Shown: positions 47,661-58,084 of the stretch, piece by piece
How positions within the stretch are numbered: the first letter of the stretch is position 1
Layout: each line of letters begins with the position of its first letter
Origin: Apostichopus japonicus
Lineage: Eukaryota; Echinodermata; Holothuroidea; Aspidochirotida; Stichopodidae
DNA: 64,000 bases
NCBI RefSeq assembly: GCF_037975245.1
Contig: NC_092567.1
Location: forward strand, 3,790,214-3,854,213
Direction: 5' to 3'
Position numbers and translations under genes: made by a program
Notes under the pieces: model-generated
Databases searched by the model: none
Seen by the model: the letters and a program-made list of their open reading frames with translations, nothing else
Told to the model about the DNA's origin: nothing

Positions 47661-48424
47661 ATTTATGTAACTACTAAATAGTTTTCTCTTTTCTTTCGAG
47701 ATTTGGGTGAGGCGCGGTGGGGAAGGAGGGGGGGGGGGTACGGTGGCTGGTGCGACTTAAATATATTCTCTTTTTTAGTAAGGAACACCTCAGCTGTAAG
47801 TTGAAGATGTCACTGATTACTTTCCGAATGGTGAGGACGGAAAGGAGAAGCTTTTCCGAGGTTTGATTTGTAAGACCAAACATGGCAAGATGAGGAGAGA
47901 GAGGAGTGGTTGGTTGGGGGTGGGGGGGGGGTCTTGGAGGATTAATTAACACTGCATTGTAAAGGACGAACTAGGGACGTCATAATCGAAACAAGTATGG
48001 AGTAACATTAATACGAGGAATATAAAAATATTAAACAGCATTTATGTAACTACTAAATAGTTTTCTCTTTTCTTTCGAGATTTGGGTGAGGCGCGGTGGG
48101 GAAGGAGGGGGGGGGGATAGGGTGGCGGGTGCGACTTAAATATATTCTCTTTTTTTAGTAAGGAACACCTCAGCTGTAAGTTGGAGATGTCACTGATTAC
48201 TTTCCGAATGGTGAGGACTGAAAGGAGAAGCTTTTACGAGGTTTGATACGTAAGACCAAACATGGCAAGATGAGGAGAGAGAGGAGGGGTTGGTTGGGGG
48301 TGGGGGGGGGGGGGTCTTGGAGGATTAATTAACACTGCATTGTAAAGGACGAACTAGGGACGTCATAATCGAAACAAGTATGAAGTAACATTAATACGAG
48401 GAATATAAAAATATTAAACAGTTT
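47661..48424 (+). repeat. recent tandem duplication, two ~380-bp copies
   Basis: ATTTATGTAACTACTAAATAG begins both copies (47661 and 48040), and both end in GAGGAATATAAAAATATTAAACAG. The copies differ by only a handful of substitutions (for example GAGGACGG versus GAGGACTG) and by G-run lengths (47730-47738 and 48109-48116; 47922-47931 and 48302-48314). The homopolymers mutate fastest, which implies a young duplication. Confidence 0.9.
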
Positions 48425-49438
48425 TTGTTTAAAGTTATCAATTATACAGAGTTGAAGCTCTCGGTTAATTTTGTAATTCTTGTTTAAAAAATAGGTTAAA
48501 ATATAAGCATAAACCATAGTTTAGCTTATTTTGTATAACGTCATATTTCAAACTATAACGAAGAAAGTGATGTAGTTTAAGCGGATTAAATTTGAACCTT
48601 TAAAATTTATCAGATATACAGATTTGCCTTTAATGATATTTATGGCAATACATCTTTTTAATTATATAGTAAACTCAATTGCAATTATATATTTCCTTCT
48701 AGTTAACTTTTATTTTGTTTTAATTAGTTAACTTATTTTGAGTAACTATTTTTTTTTAAATTTTGACAACTAAAACTATTTTATTGGTTGCTTCTTTTTT
48801 ATGCATTTCAGTTTTGCTAGAGTATCATAATCTGATCAAAATTTTGTGGTATTTATGCTATTATTATTGCCATCATTTTACTACTTTAACATTAATAACG
48901 ATTTTCAATCTCTTTTGTTTCTTAAATTAATTGTACATAATTGAAAATCAACTATTTCGGAGGTTTCAGTCAAAATTAACAGTTATTCCTTATAAAACTT
49001 TACTTTAGAATATTAATTTTACTCGCTAGAATTATTAAAATCCAATTTCCTTGTCTATATATCTCATATTTTATCCTAATAAACATTCCTGTAATAATAA
49101 AACCTATTTAGTTAAATGTTAACATTTACATAAACAAAGAACATTTAAACAACCACCACCCACCCCTGCACCCCTCTATTACCAACACCCTCTTAAAATA
49201 TTCCCTATTTATCCATTATATTTTGTTTTATTAATCATAACATTCTACAGACTTCCTTTCACGATGACCTAATTGTTCAAATAAATTCAACTAAACTAAT
49301 TAAATCCAATCCTTGACATTAAAATACAGCAGAGTTTACATTCTCTTTTGTTAGTTTAATATTGATAACTTTTATTAATTAAATTAATTCCCTGTTTAAC
49401 TGTTATGATGATTGTAACATCTACACCGGAATACTTAC
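48425..49438. other. AT-rich sequence, no gene seen
   Basis: Strongly A+T-biased and without recognisable exons. It would be intron or intergenic DNA if the LRR exon at 49439-49536 is real. Confidence 0.35.
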
Positions 49439-49536
49439 TTCAGCTCCTTCAAGCTTGTACACTGTGAGGAGTAAGACAAGATGGCTGCCAACTCTTCATT
49501 AGTTAGTCTCCTGTCGATGTCAGTGATCCACAGCGT
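49439..49536 (-). CDS. possible single internal LRR exon
   Basis: On the reverse strand a pyrimidine tract (CTCTCTCTCTCTATCC, ending TTCTCTCCAG) precedes 49536, and a consensus donor GTAAGT follows 49439 (forward 49433-49438). The 98-bp segment between them is open in the frame TLWITDIDRRLTNEELAAIL followed by SYSSQCTSLKEL. The spacing of leucines and the CTSLKEL ending fit a leucine-rich-repeat unit of NLR-like or other LRR proteins, whose repeats often sit on separate short exons (family knowledge). No neighbouring exon was found in the AT-rich flanks, so it could be an orphan or pseudo-exon. The phase is 0 on entry and 2 on exit. Confidence 0.4.
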
Positions 49537-50926
49537 CTGGAGAGAACTCAGGATAGAGAGAGAGAGAGAGACCAGACTGAAGGATAAGGTTCAGACCAGA
49601 CTCATCAACTCTAGGAGAGCAGTTATCTAGCCACACACAGAAGATAGGAATCTAGAATGAAAGAATAGAGTTACTGAGTAATAGAGTAGATATCGATTAA
49701 TAAATTGGATTTGGTTAGGTTTAGAATAATTATTATGATATTATAAATAATACAAATAACTAAATAAAAGTAAAGGAAAGTTAAAGCGATAAACTAGGAC
49801 ATTTAGGTCGTGTTTATTTGTAAGAAGGAATCAGTTATTGGAACGGAAATAAGCAGCTGATTTTAAGGGGAGACAAATATAAGCAGGAATAATTAGATTA
49901 GATTAGAGAAAAATAAAGTGGTAATGTAGGATTAAAGGGTTAGTTTTATTGTTTTATAATTAAATTATTAATTTAAGTTGTTATAGCTAGTAAGGTTCAA
50001 TGAAATAAGAATGTGAGGCTACATGTTTTTATTTATTAGTTAATATGAAACAAATCTCAATGACGGGTTGAGAATTTTATAAGAAATGGGTAAATAATAG
50101 TTGAGATTATCTATCTTTTGAAGAAAAATATTAATCAAATGTATTTGTATTTTTATTTAGGACTTTCAGAAGGAAAATGTAATTTAATGTTATAGGAATC
50201 ATGAAAAGGAAACTTCTACTCTAACTAATATCAGGTTTTTATAAAGTTTAAGGAGATTTGGAAGAATTGTATTTAAAGCAATAGCTGGTTGTTTCTCATA
50301 TATAATTAAAATGCAATTTAGAGAAGCAGATGTAGATCAAATTCAAGTTTCAAAAGAGAAGATTGATGAGGCTTAAACTCAAATTTTAATACACATATTA
50401 TTTCATTATTGATCCAAATCCGACTATTATCTTGAATTATAATTTTTTCCAATTAATACCAACTGTTTAAAGGATGATTTTTTTAAAGATGATGTCCATC
50501 TGTGTTTAGTTATCAAATTCATTCCTAAGTTACGGTTTGTGTGTGACATAACTTCTAGTGGATTTTTTCGAAATATAACATTTTTCTTTCTTTGTGTTTG
50601 TAGATATGATTACTAAATTGTGTATTACTTATAATCTTAAATTTCTATACTTTATCGTTTATTTCAATTAAATAGTACCATCCGCTTTTTACATTTTTTT
50701 ACGAATAATATTGTTATCTGGAAACACTTTATATCCTTGGGGATTTAATTATACTCATTAATTATTACTTCTTTTCAGTTTAATCGGTTTGGTTGGGTCT
50801 TCATTGTCATATCTTCTGTTACTATGGAGTTCAGCGGGTGTGAACAGTTAGCGGACAAATGTAGATTAACAAACACGAGAGATAAATCAGTTAATGAGTT
50901 TAATGAGAGGATGGCGCCCTTTTAAT
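49537..50926. other. AT-rich sequence, no gene seen
   Basis: A GAGA tract at 49556-49571 is the inverse of the pyrimidine tract of the candidate LRR exon. The rest is AT-rich without motifs. Confidence 0.35.
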
Positions 50927-50934
50927 ACTAGAGG
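50927..50934. repeat. P-element target-site duplication, left
   Basis: ACTAGAGG directly abuts the left inverted terminus and is repeated exactly at 59892-59899 beyond the right terminus. An 8-bp duplication is the rule for the P superfamily. Confidence 0.95.
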
Positions 50935-50965
50935 CAGAGCCGTATATAGAGAGAGTTTGGCCAAC
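50935..50965 (+). repeat. P-element terminal inverted repeat, left
   Basis: 31 bp, matching the inverse of 59861-59891 at every position. It contains the palindrome TATATA followed by GAGAGAG. Confidence 0.95.
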
Positions 50966-51016
50966 CATGTAACCGATTTGGATTGGTCGAGAGGGAAAAC
51001 GCCCACACAGGGTGGT

Positions 51017-51028
51017 AAAATAGGTCCA
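51017..51028 (+). repeat. P-element subterminal inverted repeat, left
   Basis: AAAATAGGTCCA, inverse of 59812-59823. It corresponds in position to the 11-bp internal repeats of P elements, which act as transpositional enhancers in Drosophila; the role here is inference. Confidence 0.75.
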
Positions 51029-51109
51029 CTTGAAAACTTTATAGCAGACGACACGCATACTCACAGTGTATAGACTATCGTTTGTGTACACGAAAAAAGT
51101 ACGAAATTA

Positions 51110-51250
51110 TGAAAGAAATGGTGCGGGGATGCTGCAATCGGTCAGAACATGGATATTGTTGTTTGATTATCCGACTGACCATAAAAGAAGAGGATTTTTT
51201 TGGAAGTAGAAAGAACAAGATGGAGATCTAATGAAAAAAGTCTGTGTAGC
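51110..51250 (+). pseudogene. THAP-like zinc-finger domain, frameshifted
   Basis: An ATG at 51110 (or 51119) opens MVRGCCNRSEHGYC in one frame; a second frame then gives LFDYPTDHKRRGFFW, and a third gives VERTRWRSNEKSLCS. Joined in this order they follow the THAP plan: the N-terminal C-x-NRS cysteine region, the FxYPxDxxxR segment, the Trp, and the CS of the C-x2-H end. Two shifts are needed, one near 51155-51162 and one at the T-run 51194-51201. The HF that should follow CS is not seen. THAP domains bind the transposon ends in P elements. The position, about 150 bp inside the left terminus, is as expected for the first exon. Confidence 0.55.
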
Positions 51251-53101
51251 CTAGGCCCATACTAGCCATAGGCCCTAGTGTAATACGAGTAATGTACAAG
51301 CAATGCGAGAATTTTACGTTCAGACTGGTTTCTGTAATTACATGCATGGCTATTCTCTCTCGTTTTACGATCCACAAATTCGATTTCATTATGCCAGCTC
51401 TCCTAATCATAGGCATGGCAGTTTCAGTCGCACATATAGTTATCCTAATTCCTAGTTATTGTATGCCTAGGCTATGCCTAGCCTAAAAAAGTATCACTTT
51501 TAGTTTAATGTAAAAGGGTGGGCTAGCCTCTAGGCATCACATAAAGCCCTAATCCTTAGTTAAGCCCGAAGCATAAGTTAAGCCTGGGCTTAGTTAGACC
51601 TGGACCATTCCTTCTATTACTACAACTGTTATAGCACATTACATAATATGGCACAGTATAAGGCCCAATTAAACTAGGTCTAAGGAAAACAAAGTAGCCT
51701 AGGCCTAAACTAGTTAGGCTAGGTCTATACTCATTGGCAACTTGTGGGTTGTGTACACATACAGGCCTAATTATATAGACCCTTTTTAGTATGCCATAAA
51801 CAAGTGCCCAAATGGTTAAATGATCTTGGTTTGTTTAATTGTCAGCATTGGCCTAGCCTTTTTAGGCTAACATGAATTCAGCCTAATTTTTTCTTCTTCA
51901 AAAGTATAGCCTAGGCCTTGGTTTAATTTGGATGCAGTCAACTATCATTTATCAAAGTTGCATCAGTACCTCCTTATTCCCTTAATTGACACCCACATTG
52001 ATGATTGAAGTTAAAAAAAATCTTTTTAAATTATCTTTAGACAGTAAATTTTAACTCCCTGAATTTCAGGACTTTTTTTACAAATCAAAGGTGACATGTG
52101 CTCTGAAGAAAAACTCCTAACATAAAAAGCCACAGTTAGCAGACTGTGATAATGACAAACCTGGTGAGTGACTACTAGACTGAAATCCAGTTCCTGCAAC
52201 CACAGCAATAAAGTCTTTGTTTTAATCAATGCACTTGTGTGTTTGAAACTTTCAAATGGACACTCAATGGCAGTTGGTTAAGATATAAGGTTTTACCTTC
52301 ATCATGGAGAGTTGAAGGGAATCTGCCTCATCATCTGAATAATGGACTCAAGGATAGCAACAAATCATGATTGGATAATGATTTTGAGCAAGTAAATATC
52401 TGGCAATTTGAAAGTTTGTATTATTTTTTTTACATATTATTTAAGCTGTTTAGCTCACACACAAGCAAATGATCAAGTGACAACAACCGATGCAGTATAT
52501 TTAAAGGTATTGAAGACTTGCCCTAAACCGCATGCCACGCTCTGAAAAAGTTTACTTTCCGTTGCTTGCAAGTGAATTTTTTTTTGTGTCGCTACAAAAT
52601 GCAGACAGTAATGAAACCTGATACCTTGTTATCTTTTATCTAGACCTGAGATGTCCACGCTGCTATGTGCACTGTGTTGTGGGTATTGACTGTGATGTTT
52701 GTATTGACTGTACACTAATGTCTATTTACAGATGGTAGCAAGCTGTATGTGTATTTTCTGGGATCAATGGTGGTGTCTAACACTAGTCTTCTGTTACACC
52801 GCATTCGAAACTAGGTCAGATAACCGGCATGAGACGTTTCTTTGTGCGGGAGTCTCCACACCCTTTAAGGAGAAGTATTTATATCCCATTAATAGAGAAA
52901 GAATTATGTTTCATTGGTAGCATGCAACTTAAAATTTTGCAAACATTAGATACAATCAAACAATAACAAGGTTCATTTACAAGGTAATCTACTGCCCTTT
53001 ATTTCACATTAGTCTGTCACATCAGAAGGTCACAGCTTTCAATAATTACACAAACAAATTCCCTTGATGGGTGCTTCGTTAGATTCCTGCAATTTTCAAG
53101 T
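51251..53101. other. P-element interior, coding content not resolved
   Basis: This should hold the intron(s) and the N-terminal half of the transposase. I could not identify conserved segments with confidence; the frame 52732-52920 is open but unassigned. TAGGCCTA-type motifs are dense at 51241-51930. Confidence 0.4.
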
Positions 53102-53705
53102 TTATCAATGTAATAAGTTCTGAATGTGGCAATGTGGAGAAGCTTTGGGATAATCTGTGGATAAGACTGCCAGACTATCAACAAGATTCCACATCCATGC
53201 AACTCCAACTGCTTCCTTCACCTCCTTGCAGATGTACCACATGTCCAAAAAAAAGTCAGCATTGGTTAATGTAATTAAAATCTGGCTTCCTCCTGAGCTG
53301 GCAAATACACATGAATTGTCAAGTACAGAGGTCAGTGTGAAACCACTGAAAGATTTTCTCAGCTTTCAAGAAAACAAAGACTTGAAGCCAAATTGACAGA
53401 GGCCACACTGATACCATTCCACTCTCATAAGATGAAGGTATCACACACACTTCATTTTGCTTCTGCGATGCAGTGCCTGGTAGACTGTGAGGGTCACCCA
53501 ATGGATGTTTTAACAACTGCCTGGTTTATAGAGCTCTGCAACAGATAATTCATCCTAATGTGTAGTCGTCATCCTGTCATGGCCTTGAGCAAGTTGAACC
53601 CACTTCAACACAAAGCAGCTATTGAATTCTTGTCTAGGTACTGTCAAATCCACATCACCATCATTGCTGGTTCCAGCTACGCTGACCATGATGAAAGAGT
53701 ACAAT
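53102..53705 (+). pseudogene. P-element/THAP9-type transposase, decayed
   Basis: One forward frame (codons starting at 53123, 53126...) carries, in order: NVAMWRSFGI (53123-53152); HPCNSNCFLHLLADVPHVQK (53192 on), where DVPH matches the conserved DVPHLLK segment with a catalytic Asp; KLTEATLIPFHSHKMKVSHT (about 53390-53450), matching the KLT...H...F.KMKV segment; FASAMQCLVD; TTAWFIELCN, where the family has an F(D/E)..N segment; and LNPLQHKAAIEFLSRY. All lie in one phase, but about seven in-frame stops interrupt them (for example TAA near 53156 and 53269). Substitution decay without indels over ~580 bp suggests ageing rather than sequencing error. The C-terminal part of a normal transposase was not found. 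Confidence 0.75.
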
Positions 53706-54345
53706 GAGGGTTTTTTAATTCACCCAACAGACCTTGCATTCCAGTACCTTTGGGCAGCTGAAAAGATATTCAGAAATTGTTATATATGAGTGTGTTTGTA
53801 TGCATGCATATGTGTGATTTTCTTGCTTTACAGAACAGCTCCATTTTGATAAGCTATGTAACGTGGAAACCTGCCAATCATATGTTTGAAATAGGACAGG
53901 CTGAAACGATTCTTAAATGAAAAGCTTAACGACTTCTTGCATTTTTATACATCACTGTTCAGGTAAGGCCAGTAAGGGCAGTATGAAGAATAAGTAACAA
54001 TTAATAATTATCATTATGGCCATTTGCTGTCTGCATAATAACAAACTGAATGATGTCATCAGCCCTGTGCTCAGTTGACAACACTGACAAGTAGGCACAC
54101 TATGTCAGTGTGATCCATGAAACCTTATTAAGGACATGACCGTATAGTATATATGTTAATGGAAAATACATAAGCTACAACATACACCAGTATTCAGTTG
54201 TTGCAGGGTTTTTTTTTCTCGACAGACCCATTCAATCTGTTGCACCTACTATAGCCTAGTACTACATTCCTGAGAAATTAACACCACAATATCAGTCTTA
54301 GATTTGCCCACAGACTCCCAACTATTGCTAACTCCTACACTCAAG
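53706..54345. other. P-element interior, no further coding recognised
   Basis: The remaining C-terminus of the transposase should lie here, but I see no conserved segment. Confidence 0.4.
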
Positions 54346-54698
54346 TATATAGTATAGTTTAGTAGAAAAAAGACCAGGGGAGACATTCAAGTACCCATTA
54401 AGGACCCTAAGGCTATATGAGAGGAATAAAACCGAGGACATCAAATGTCATACCCAATTACAATGCTTAATGTACTCATCCAAAGTATTCTTAAACCCAT
54501 TCACACTACTTGCAATTCAACCTTCTCAGGCAAACCATTCCATCCATTCGCAACCATTGTATAAGTTGTATTAGACTTAGAGAAAAAGTTATGCCGAATA
54601 TTAATCCTACTATGTAACTTCTGGAGTTTAATACAATGACCTCTGGTACAACTACTTTTTGGCAAACCTGAAAAGATCAGTGAAGCATAAATTGTCAT
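54346..54698 (-). pseudogene. CR1-like LINE 3' fragment inside the P element
   Basis: The reverse strand encodes SCTRGHCIKLQKLHSRINIR, HNFFSK and NGWNGLPEKVE, matching the C-terminus of the 42125-42873 copy (SCTRGHCLKLQKSQSRINIQ, NEWNRLPAKV). The 3' sequence also matches (inverse of TTTTTTCTACTAAACTA at the end). About 15 bases (TATACAATGGTTGCG-like) interrupt the FFS...NGW region. It is severely 5'-truncated. Confidence 0.8.
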
Positions 54699-54903
54699 TT
54701 TATGTGTAGGCCTACTTTATTTAATTGAAGGATCTATTAATGTAGGCCTGATGCTATAGTTGTGCGTCTGTAATCTAGCCTAGCCAGGACTGTGATGTGT
54801 GCTTTTCGTTTGTATGACTAAAGTAGGACTAGTAGTATGAGGTGTAAAATAAAACAAGTGTAATGACAGGTTTTCAGCTAGTTTTCTATGCATTTCAGGT
54901 GTG
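54699..54903. other. P-element interior next to the LTR element
   Basis: No coding recognised. Its last four bases before the LTR begin the target duplication AAGA (54904-54907). Confidence 0.4.
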
Positions 54904-55027
54904 AAGATGTAAGGCTTATTTTAGGTAGTTCGGGAACGGTAAGCCCGGCCTTACACTGATACCGTAGAACCGAGCGTGAAACGTGAAATAATCAGGAAAA
55001 GCGGGTACTGGATAATATATGTCTTCT

Positions 55028-55033
55028 TTTATT
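55028..55033 (-). promoter_or_regulatory. LTR polyadenylation signal AATAAA
   Basis: Forward TTTATT is AATAAA on the element strand, about 400 nt downstream of the TATA-like box and 120 nt before the LTR end, a reasonable place for the R-region signal. The same hexamer is at 59110-59115 in the other LTR. Confidence 0.6.
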
Positions 55034-55086
55034 GATTCAGGATAAAACTATAACTTTGGAACTTGAGATAATTAAAATGTAAAGAG

Positions 55087-55150
55087 CCCGAAGTCTACAG
55101 ACGTAAATATAAATTACGGAGCCAACTTTTCTACGTCCGTAGACTTCGGG
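55087..55150 (-). other. LTR stem-loop, 19-bp arms
   Basis: CCCGAAGTCTACAGACGTA (55087-55105) and TACGTCCGTAGACTTCGGG (55132-55150) pair over 18 of 19 positions, with a 26-nt AT-rich loop. It lies between the TATA-like box and AATAAA, so it would be in the transcript. The same structure is in the 5' LTR at 59169-59232. Confidence 0.85.
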
Positions 55151-55299
55151 AGATAAACTTCAACTCCCGATAAATCTTTAAAAAACACTTAAACCCCTGA
55201 TTCCAAAATAACAAATTAAGACGCGTTGCACAGGGCACACGCTCTGCCCTTGAACCCGATTGGTGTAAACTTTTAACTCACCCCTTACCAAACTCTTGA

Positions 55300-55356
55300 T
55301 TGGTTGAGTGCCAACCTGATATGCAGATGAGCATATGCAAATGGGCACTCAACCAA
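55300..55356 (-). other. second LTR stem-loop with octamer motif in the loop
   Basis: TTGGTTGAGTGCC (55300-55312) and its exact inverse (55344-55356) form a 13-bp stem. The loop region includes ATGCAAAT (55335-55342), the POU/Oct octamer consensus. The function is inference. Confidence 0.75.
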
Positions 55357-55426
55357 TTCCAACCAGTTTGGCTGTCTTCCAACCCCGAATCATTTAAAAC
55401 AAAAGATACGCTCCTAATAGTGCGCG

Positions 55427-55434
55427 ATTTATAT
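55427..55434 (-). promoter_or_regulatory. TATA-like box of the LTR promoter
   Basis: ATATAAAT on the element strand, followed by CGCGCACTATTAGG. It is 107 nt from the upstream LTR end, with the CRE upstream of it, so transcription would start near 55400. The copy in the 5' LTR, which would drive the element, is at 59509-59516. Confidence 0.55.
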
Positions 55435-55477
55435 CCCGCCACACCACAGCGCAAACCACCAATGCGCGAGCCATGGG

Positions 55478-55485
55478 TGACGTCA
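55478..55485. promoter_or_regulatory. CRE palindrome in LTR U3
   Basis: TGACGTCA lies about 45 bp upstream of the TATA-like box on the element strand, a position seen for CREs in many promoters and LTRs. The equivalent in the 5' LTR is 59560-59567. Confidence 0.65.
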
Positions 55486-55540
55486 TAATGACAATAACTA
55501 GAATACGCTTCACAATACAATAACTAGAATACGCTTCACA

Positions 55541-56792
55541 CAGGATTTACCCATAATAGGAAATGTCCTCATTTCCAAATTAAAACTCAAACAAGTAAGC
55601 AATATGTTAACACCAACTAGAATTCAAAACAAATATATTTAATAAGAAATAGAAAAACCAACACCTAGGTCTTTTCTTTTGAAATTAAAAGAGTGAAAAA
55701 AAAAATATATATATATATAAATATAGGAAGACCAATATTTGGGTCCTTCCTTAGAAGTTCTAAGAGTATAAGGGGGATATTCTATAACCCACAACCACAC
55801 AGCTAACAAACATTACATATATATAAATATACAATGCTTAAAATGCAATAATAACGTGCACTTCTGTTTATGTTTAAAATATTGGTAAGTAAATAGAACA
55901 CCGACATAAAACCATATCCCAATTCTTCCACCACCATGCTCAACCAACACAGATGAACCTGATGTTACCAGACAACTCTACCACAACTATTATAAAGTAA
56001 GTATATACCACACTTCAGATCAACTGTCAAATAAGATAAGATATAAACAAAAAAATAATATGATGCGCCGGTTCAATGGCGACCCAATAAACATGTAAAA
56101 CCACAAACAAAATCCAATGACTGGGGACAAGGCGCGTTCTAGCCTCCCTTAAACATCAAAGGACTGAGAAGAGAACAAAAGTCTAAACTAATTGCTGATG
56201 GGTGATCAAGCCATGTACAATATCTTCGTTTCTGCCGGAAATAACCATCATGCTCCTTAATCGAGGTTCATGGCTAATCGCGGTCAACAAATGTTACATC
56301 TACCTCATACATAAATTTAAAAAAAAATAATATCAATTTGTGGAACAACCCTAATTACTCTCCTGTCGTCGTTTTGAGATGCGACAATTGGCAGGAGCAT
56401 AGTAATCCCAACTTAAAATGAATTATGAACAAAATACAATTTACAAACATGCATGCAATTTATAAGACAGCTTCTCAAAAACAAGATACACATTAATTCA
56501 TAATGAACCAGGGCAAAACTAACTGTCACACCAGATACTATCTAAACATTCCAATACAAGGGATGGAAGAATGGAGAAAGGTAATACTCAATGACTTATT
56601 ATCTTAAATTCAAATTCATAACTTTAAATTCAAAAGTTACCTCATAAATTCCTGTCAGAGAAAAGACAATTACCCTTTCTAATATAAAAGGCGTAAGTCT
56701 TAAAAAGAAGGAAAGACAAAAAAAAAAATTCATAACTACTTATCCTTATGAAAAGAATGATAATAATTATGGCTTAAACCATCTCATCAGAC
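55541..56792. other. 3' untranslated interior of the LTR element
   Basis: AT-rich, with no reading frame of note. No clear polypurine tract abuts the 3' LTR at 55541; the adjoining element-strand sequence is TATGGGTAAATCCTG, which is only partly purine. Confidence 0.5.
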
Positions 56793-57911
56793 CTAACGAT
56801 CCAACTCATAATCACTAAGATAGTTAGGCAGCTTTACCTCCCTACCTAAACGTGTAAGTCTTTTATTATCTAAACGTTTTCCACCTTGCAACTCAGGAGA
56901 AATTCCAGACGTATCTAGATTACTCTCAAAGTGAAATGGTAAATTTCTATAAAATTCATCCAAGGACAAATTTGGCAAATAATTCCCTTGAACCACACTA
57001 GGTGGATTTGGCTGAATAAGCTTTTCATTTACATCCTCTAAACTATAGGGAGAAACATAAGGCTTAAGTCGGTTATAATGTATGACTTTAGATGGAATGG
57101 AAGATTTACTCAAATCTTGTAATTGATAAGTTACACCATTGTTCATAACTCTAATTACTCTATGAGGACCTTTCCATCGAGCGGCTAACTTATCACGTTG
57201 CTTAGCTGGATCGTTTACCCACACTAAATCTCCAACAACATAAGGTAGAAATCGAGTCTTCAACTCTACATAATCAGCCTGTTTTTCTTGAGCTTTCACC
57301 AATTCTTGGCCAACAATCTTACTAGCTTCTTTCATACGTTTAGTGATGTCATCAACAAAATCACCATAGCTACTATGACAACTGTAACCAACTGGAGTGT
57401 CACCAAACATAACCTCGAGGGGCATTCGAGCTTCTCTGCCATTCACCAGAAAGAATGGTGAGTAACCAATGCTAGAATGGACACTAGTATTATAGGAAAA
57501 AGCGATATGATTGAGCATCTTATCCCATTGGTTACCAGTTGAGAATAATCTCTTACTCAATTCACTCTTAAGTGTTCGATTGAATCTTTCTACCTGACCA
57601 TCTGATTGTGGGTGATAAGGACTAGTACGAGTTTTCACTATTCCCATTAGTTTACACAAGCTATGCACCAACTTGGATTCAAATTGTTTACCTTGGTCAG
57701 TGTGTAATACTTCTGATATCCCATGTTCGCAGAAATACTTATCAAATAAACACTGTGCAACAGTCTCTGCTGTTTGATCTGGCAAGGCATACATATTAAT
57801 GTATTTAGTGAAGTAATCAGTTACAACCAACACATATCTATTGCCATTCGTAGTTAGGGGTAACTCAGTTATATCAGCAGCAACTCTCTCAAATGGTTTG
57901 TTAACTATCAT
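56793..57911 (-). CDS. retrotransposon integrase (Ty3/gypsy type), intact frame
   Basis: A 372-codon frame starts at an ATG that is an internal Met of the former pol polyprotein: the preceding element-strand codons read RAPLEPM, the usual linker after the lost zinc-binding H2C2 region. The catalytic core has Asp13 (AADITELP), Asp72 (HTDQGKQF) and Glu108 (SDGQVERFNRTLK), with exactly 35 residues between the last two, the D,D35E signature. The segment NTSVHSSIGYSPFFLVNGRE follows. The C-terminal part (about residues 215-290) has GDLVWV and RWKGPHRVI, a GPY/F-like module with His in place of Tyr. No chromodomain was recognised. Integrase joins element DNA to the host chromosome in the nucleus; here it lacks its normal gag-pol context, and whether it is translated is unknown. 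Confidence 0.93.
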   Translation of the reverse strand: MIVNKPFERVAADITELPLTTNGNRYVLVVTDYFTKYINMYALPDQTAETVAQCLFDKYFCEHGISEVLHTDQGKQFESKLVHSLCKLMGIVKTRTSPYHPQSDGQVERFNRTLKSELSKRLFSTGNQWDKMLNHIAFSYNTSVHSSIGYSPFFLVNGREARMPLEVMFGDTPVGYSCHSSYGDFVDDITKRMKEASKIVGQELVKAQEKQADYVELKTRFLPYVVGDLVWVNDPAKQRDKLAARWKGPHRVIRVMNNGVTYQLQDLSKSSIPSKVIHYNRLKPYVSPYSLEDVNEKLIQPNPPSVVQGNYLPNLSLDEFYRNLPFHFESNLDTSGISPELQGGKRLDNKRLTRLGREVKLPNYLSDYELDR

Positions 57912-57916
57912 TGGCT

Positions 57917-58084
57917 CTAAAGGAGCACGAAAAGGTGAAAATCTTCACTGCCTGTACCCAGAAAAGGTGGGGGAAGTTCAACCCTAATATTATCATAATG
58001 GGGTGGTGCCATCATTTCGGTAGTATCACCCAATAGTGGGGACCTTATAGTGTTACGAGAACTGGAGCCTCTACGTCTAGGCAT
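57917..58084 (-). pseudogene. gag N-terminal stub joined to the integrase region
   Basis: An ATG at 58084 opens MPRRRGSSSRNTIRSPLLGD and continues to LPPPFLGTGSEDF, a phrase typical of the start of gag capsid-like domains (a proline patch, then F.G.G...F). A few codons later the frame ends in TAG at 57917, and integrase coding (RAPLEPM) begins in a different phase within ~25 nt. The junction therefore marks a deletion of most of gag, protease, reverse transcriptase, RNase H and the start of integrase. Confidence 0.7.

Larger units (their letters stand above)
54908..55540 (-). repeat. 3' LTR
   Basis: 633 bp. On the element strand it begins TGTGAAGCG and ends GCCTTACA. It holds a duplicated ~25-bp unit (TAACTAGAATACGCTTCACA, twice, 55496-55540), a consensus CRE, a TATA-like box, two stem-loops and an AATAAA signal (see separate entries). 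Confidence 0.95.

Noticed and set aside
55278-55520. 80-codon reverse frame present twice (also 59360-59602)
   Set aside because: It is the LTR translated. Duplication reflects the two LTRs, not a duplicated gene.
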